From Lates calcarifer (lineage: Eukaryota > Chordata > Actinopteri > Centropomidae), in the NCBI RefSeq assembly GCF_001640805.2, contig NC_066844.1, positions 12,586,543 to 12,650,542 on the forward strand: DNA of 64,000 nt. The letters are read 5' to 3'. Below are positions 62,055-64,000 of the stretch, in pieces. The position numbers were made by a program, and so were the translations under genes. Under the pieces are notes generated by a model. It searched no databases, was not told where the DNA came from, and saw only the letters and a program-made list of their open reading frames with translations. Every line of letters starts with the position of its first letter. Within the stretch, counting starts at the first letter, position 1.

Positions 62055-64000
62055 ACACATCAATGGTGTTCGTTCTACACAACCTTATGAATGCCTTCAA
62101 AAAGGTGTCCCAAAAAAAAATTAAGGCGAACTGAGCTTCAAAGCTCACCCACTTTGTACAATTTTGGAACAAACCCGCCCCAAAACAATCAAGACAAAAG
62201 ATGTGGTTCATTCAGTTATTTGGTTCATTAGACTTGGAGTTTGACATCATGAAAGAAGTAATCATTAAAAAAATCACTGACCGTGAAATTATTGATTATT
62301 TGATGAAGTAATAACAATTATGTAATTATTCTGTAATAATAATTAATGACTGACTGTTACAGTAGATGAAATTAATTATGGGACTTCATTAAACCAGCCA
62401 ATAATCCAATTTACAAGTTGAACCAGTGTTTAAACTGAAACAAATGTTCAGCAGAAAATTATGAATAATGAATGTCTTTAACAACACAATGTTATTACTA
62501 CATTGACCAGGACAGTACTATAATTCATCCACAGACATCATCTCTACCATGAGTTTCAAAGAAAAATCTGAAATGCAATGCAGACATGATTGCAGAGCAA
62601 AATTGCTACAGCAGTTTAAAATAATAATTAAAAAAAAGCTATAACCTCCTGGTGTCCTGCAATTTCACAAAATTATCCAGCATCTCAGTAATCAGTCTTG
62701 GATGCATTCTTGACATTATTGATGTTGACTCATCAAATCTGAATTTGAGTAGTGACATAATCTGCTGCTCTGGAGTTTTGTAGTCAGTCCAACTGAAAGG
62801 CACATGCTATTTTCCTGCTGAGCTTAATCAAACCCTACCACTTGTTAGAAGACTAGCAATTAAACAAAACAGTCTAGGTGGGACCATTCCCCTCCCCTCC
62901 CCTATAGCTGCTTGGCCATTTATCACAGCATGATCCCATCCTCCTGCTGGCTGAAAGGAGCAGGTACTGTACCGATCAACACCGTGTGAGGCTTGGGCTT
63001 AGGGTTTGGCTGGCGTTAGTGTGGAGCTGAACACAGAGTAATGGCACAGCAGAGGTCCATGGGGACAAGGGACACTTCAAGGCAGGATAAGGCATGTTGT
63101 TTGTGTTTGTTTCCTCTCCAGTGCTTTTGGACTACGGCTGCACCTGCTCTCGTTCTATGTTTAAAACCCATATGCCTACATGGCACAACATGAGCTGCAG
63201 AATACCACAGAGAGCAAAAACATAATGAGATGTGTCACACAGCTGGCCAAATGGTCTTCACAAAATCATCCAGGGCATTGATTTTATGGGTTACACAATG
63301 TTGCCTGGAATAAAACCAGGACATCGTGAAGACAAAGTGTAGAAAAAATCCAGCTGCCCTGGGAGGCACCATTACAATCACTACCATGGTAACAGGAAAT
63401 CAGCCTGATACCAGCAGCTTTTGCACATAAGCTCAAAATTACTATTTAAGTTACTTTGGAATAAAATCTGAAAAACTGATGTTGCAAAGATGAAAATCCA
63501 ATGATCTTGGCATTACAAGATTTTGAAAACACAGTACTACTGGTCTCTTCTTTTTTGGTCTCACATTGTTACATCAAAGACATGATCCATTGGAGAGAAG
63601 TCTGCCGTAGTCCCACAAGAGTTCTCTGTGGTTTCCCTCTAGGTTAAAGATCACTTTGCAGAAGTCACACTGAATAAAGCTGATTCACTCACACAAGGAG
63701 ACACAGGAGCTGCTTCAAAGGAGAGGCCCCGCCAAATATACAAAGGCCGAACAAGACGTGCAAGTCAAACATGCCCGTCTCCTGGCATAGCTAAGATCAC
63801 ATCCAGACTGAATTGTGATAAAGATGGAGCATGAAGACAAAGATGGTGGGCTGTAATCCCAAAGTTGGTTTATCATCCTTTGTGACAGCCTCAAAAGGAA
63901 AGTCTTTATCAACTTGGGGCACCTATGGAAGGACACACGTATGTGCGTATTTTGTCCACTGAAATGTTACTCTACAGTGTGAACATGTAGTTTCATAAAC
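60651..64000 (-). other. cntn4 intron within Ig2, running off the window
   Basis: I searched the - strand for the expected upstream half of Ig2 (a Cys followed by a proline-rich PPPHSG-like run) and found nothing. A (CTTT)n tract lies at 62008-62053. The next exon should be beyond 64000. Confidence 0.6.
62008..62053. repeat. (CTTT)n microsatellite
   Basis: About eleven TTTC units with no interruption. Confidence 0.95.

Noticed and set aside
1..64000. tRNA, rRNA, CRISPR arrays, bacterial operons or phage genes
   Set aside because: No cloverleaf-compatible tRNA boxes, no rRNA similarity, no regularly spaced repeat array and no compact prokaryotic gene layout were seen.

Overview
The window is eukaryotic and looks like ray-finned (teleost) fish nuclear DNA. 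Two vertebrate neural genes are split into small exons with canonical GT/AG borders and point at each other tail to tail. The rest is AT-rich intron and intergenic DNA with microsatellites and several interspersed repeat families that I recognise from teleost genomes. There are no bacterial operons, CRISPR arrays, rRNA genes or convincing tRNA genes.

Region 1 (1 to about 1.5 kb, + strand) holds the last four coding exons of a protein 4.1 family gene, best matched to epb41l1 (4.1N). They encode the conserved C-terminal domain and a short -SES tail. The 3' UTR and intergenic DNA follow to about 5.6 kb.

Region 2 (about 5.7 to 7.6 kb) is the most unusual part. A pair of ~75 bp inverted repeats, nearly identical over their first ~60 bp, encloses a complete but decayed gene unit on the - strand: a GC-rich upstream region, a start codon, a 79-bp GT/AG intron, a 69-bp tandem repeat coding for a KRPAS-type motif, a long charged coiled-coil stretch broken by frameshifts, and a poly(A) signal. 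It looks like a transposon-like unit carrying a coiled-coil gene rather than a transposase. I could not identify the family.

Region 3 (about 7.8 to beyond 60.65 kb, - strand) is a contactin gene. Eighteen coding exons run from the second half of Ig domain 2 through Ig3 to Ig6, four fibronectin III domains and a C-terminal GPI-anchor signal; all junction phases agree. The C-terminal tail and FN4 sequence fit contactin-4 (cntn4) best. The signal peptide, Ig1 and the first half of Ig2 lie beyond the right edge. Introns range from 98 bp to about 17 kb.

The large introns hold the mobile material: a 904-bp deleted hAT transposon with an 8-bp target duplication (54.5 to 55.4 kb), a decayed LTR-retroelement-like tract with a 25-residue tandem repeat (34.2 to 35.5 kb), a candidate solo LTR (47.9 to 48.4 kb), a teleost repeat interrupted by another insertion (20.8 to 21.7 kb), three or four other teleost dispersed repeats, several strong hairpins, and repeat-free stretches that may be conserved enhancers. 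epb41l1 acts at the cortical membrane skeleton and cntn4 at the neuronal surface; nothing in the sequence shows that the two are functionally linked beyond being neighbours.
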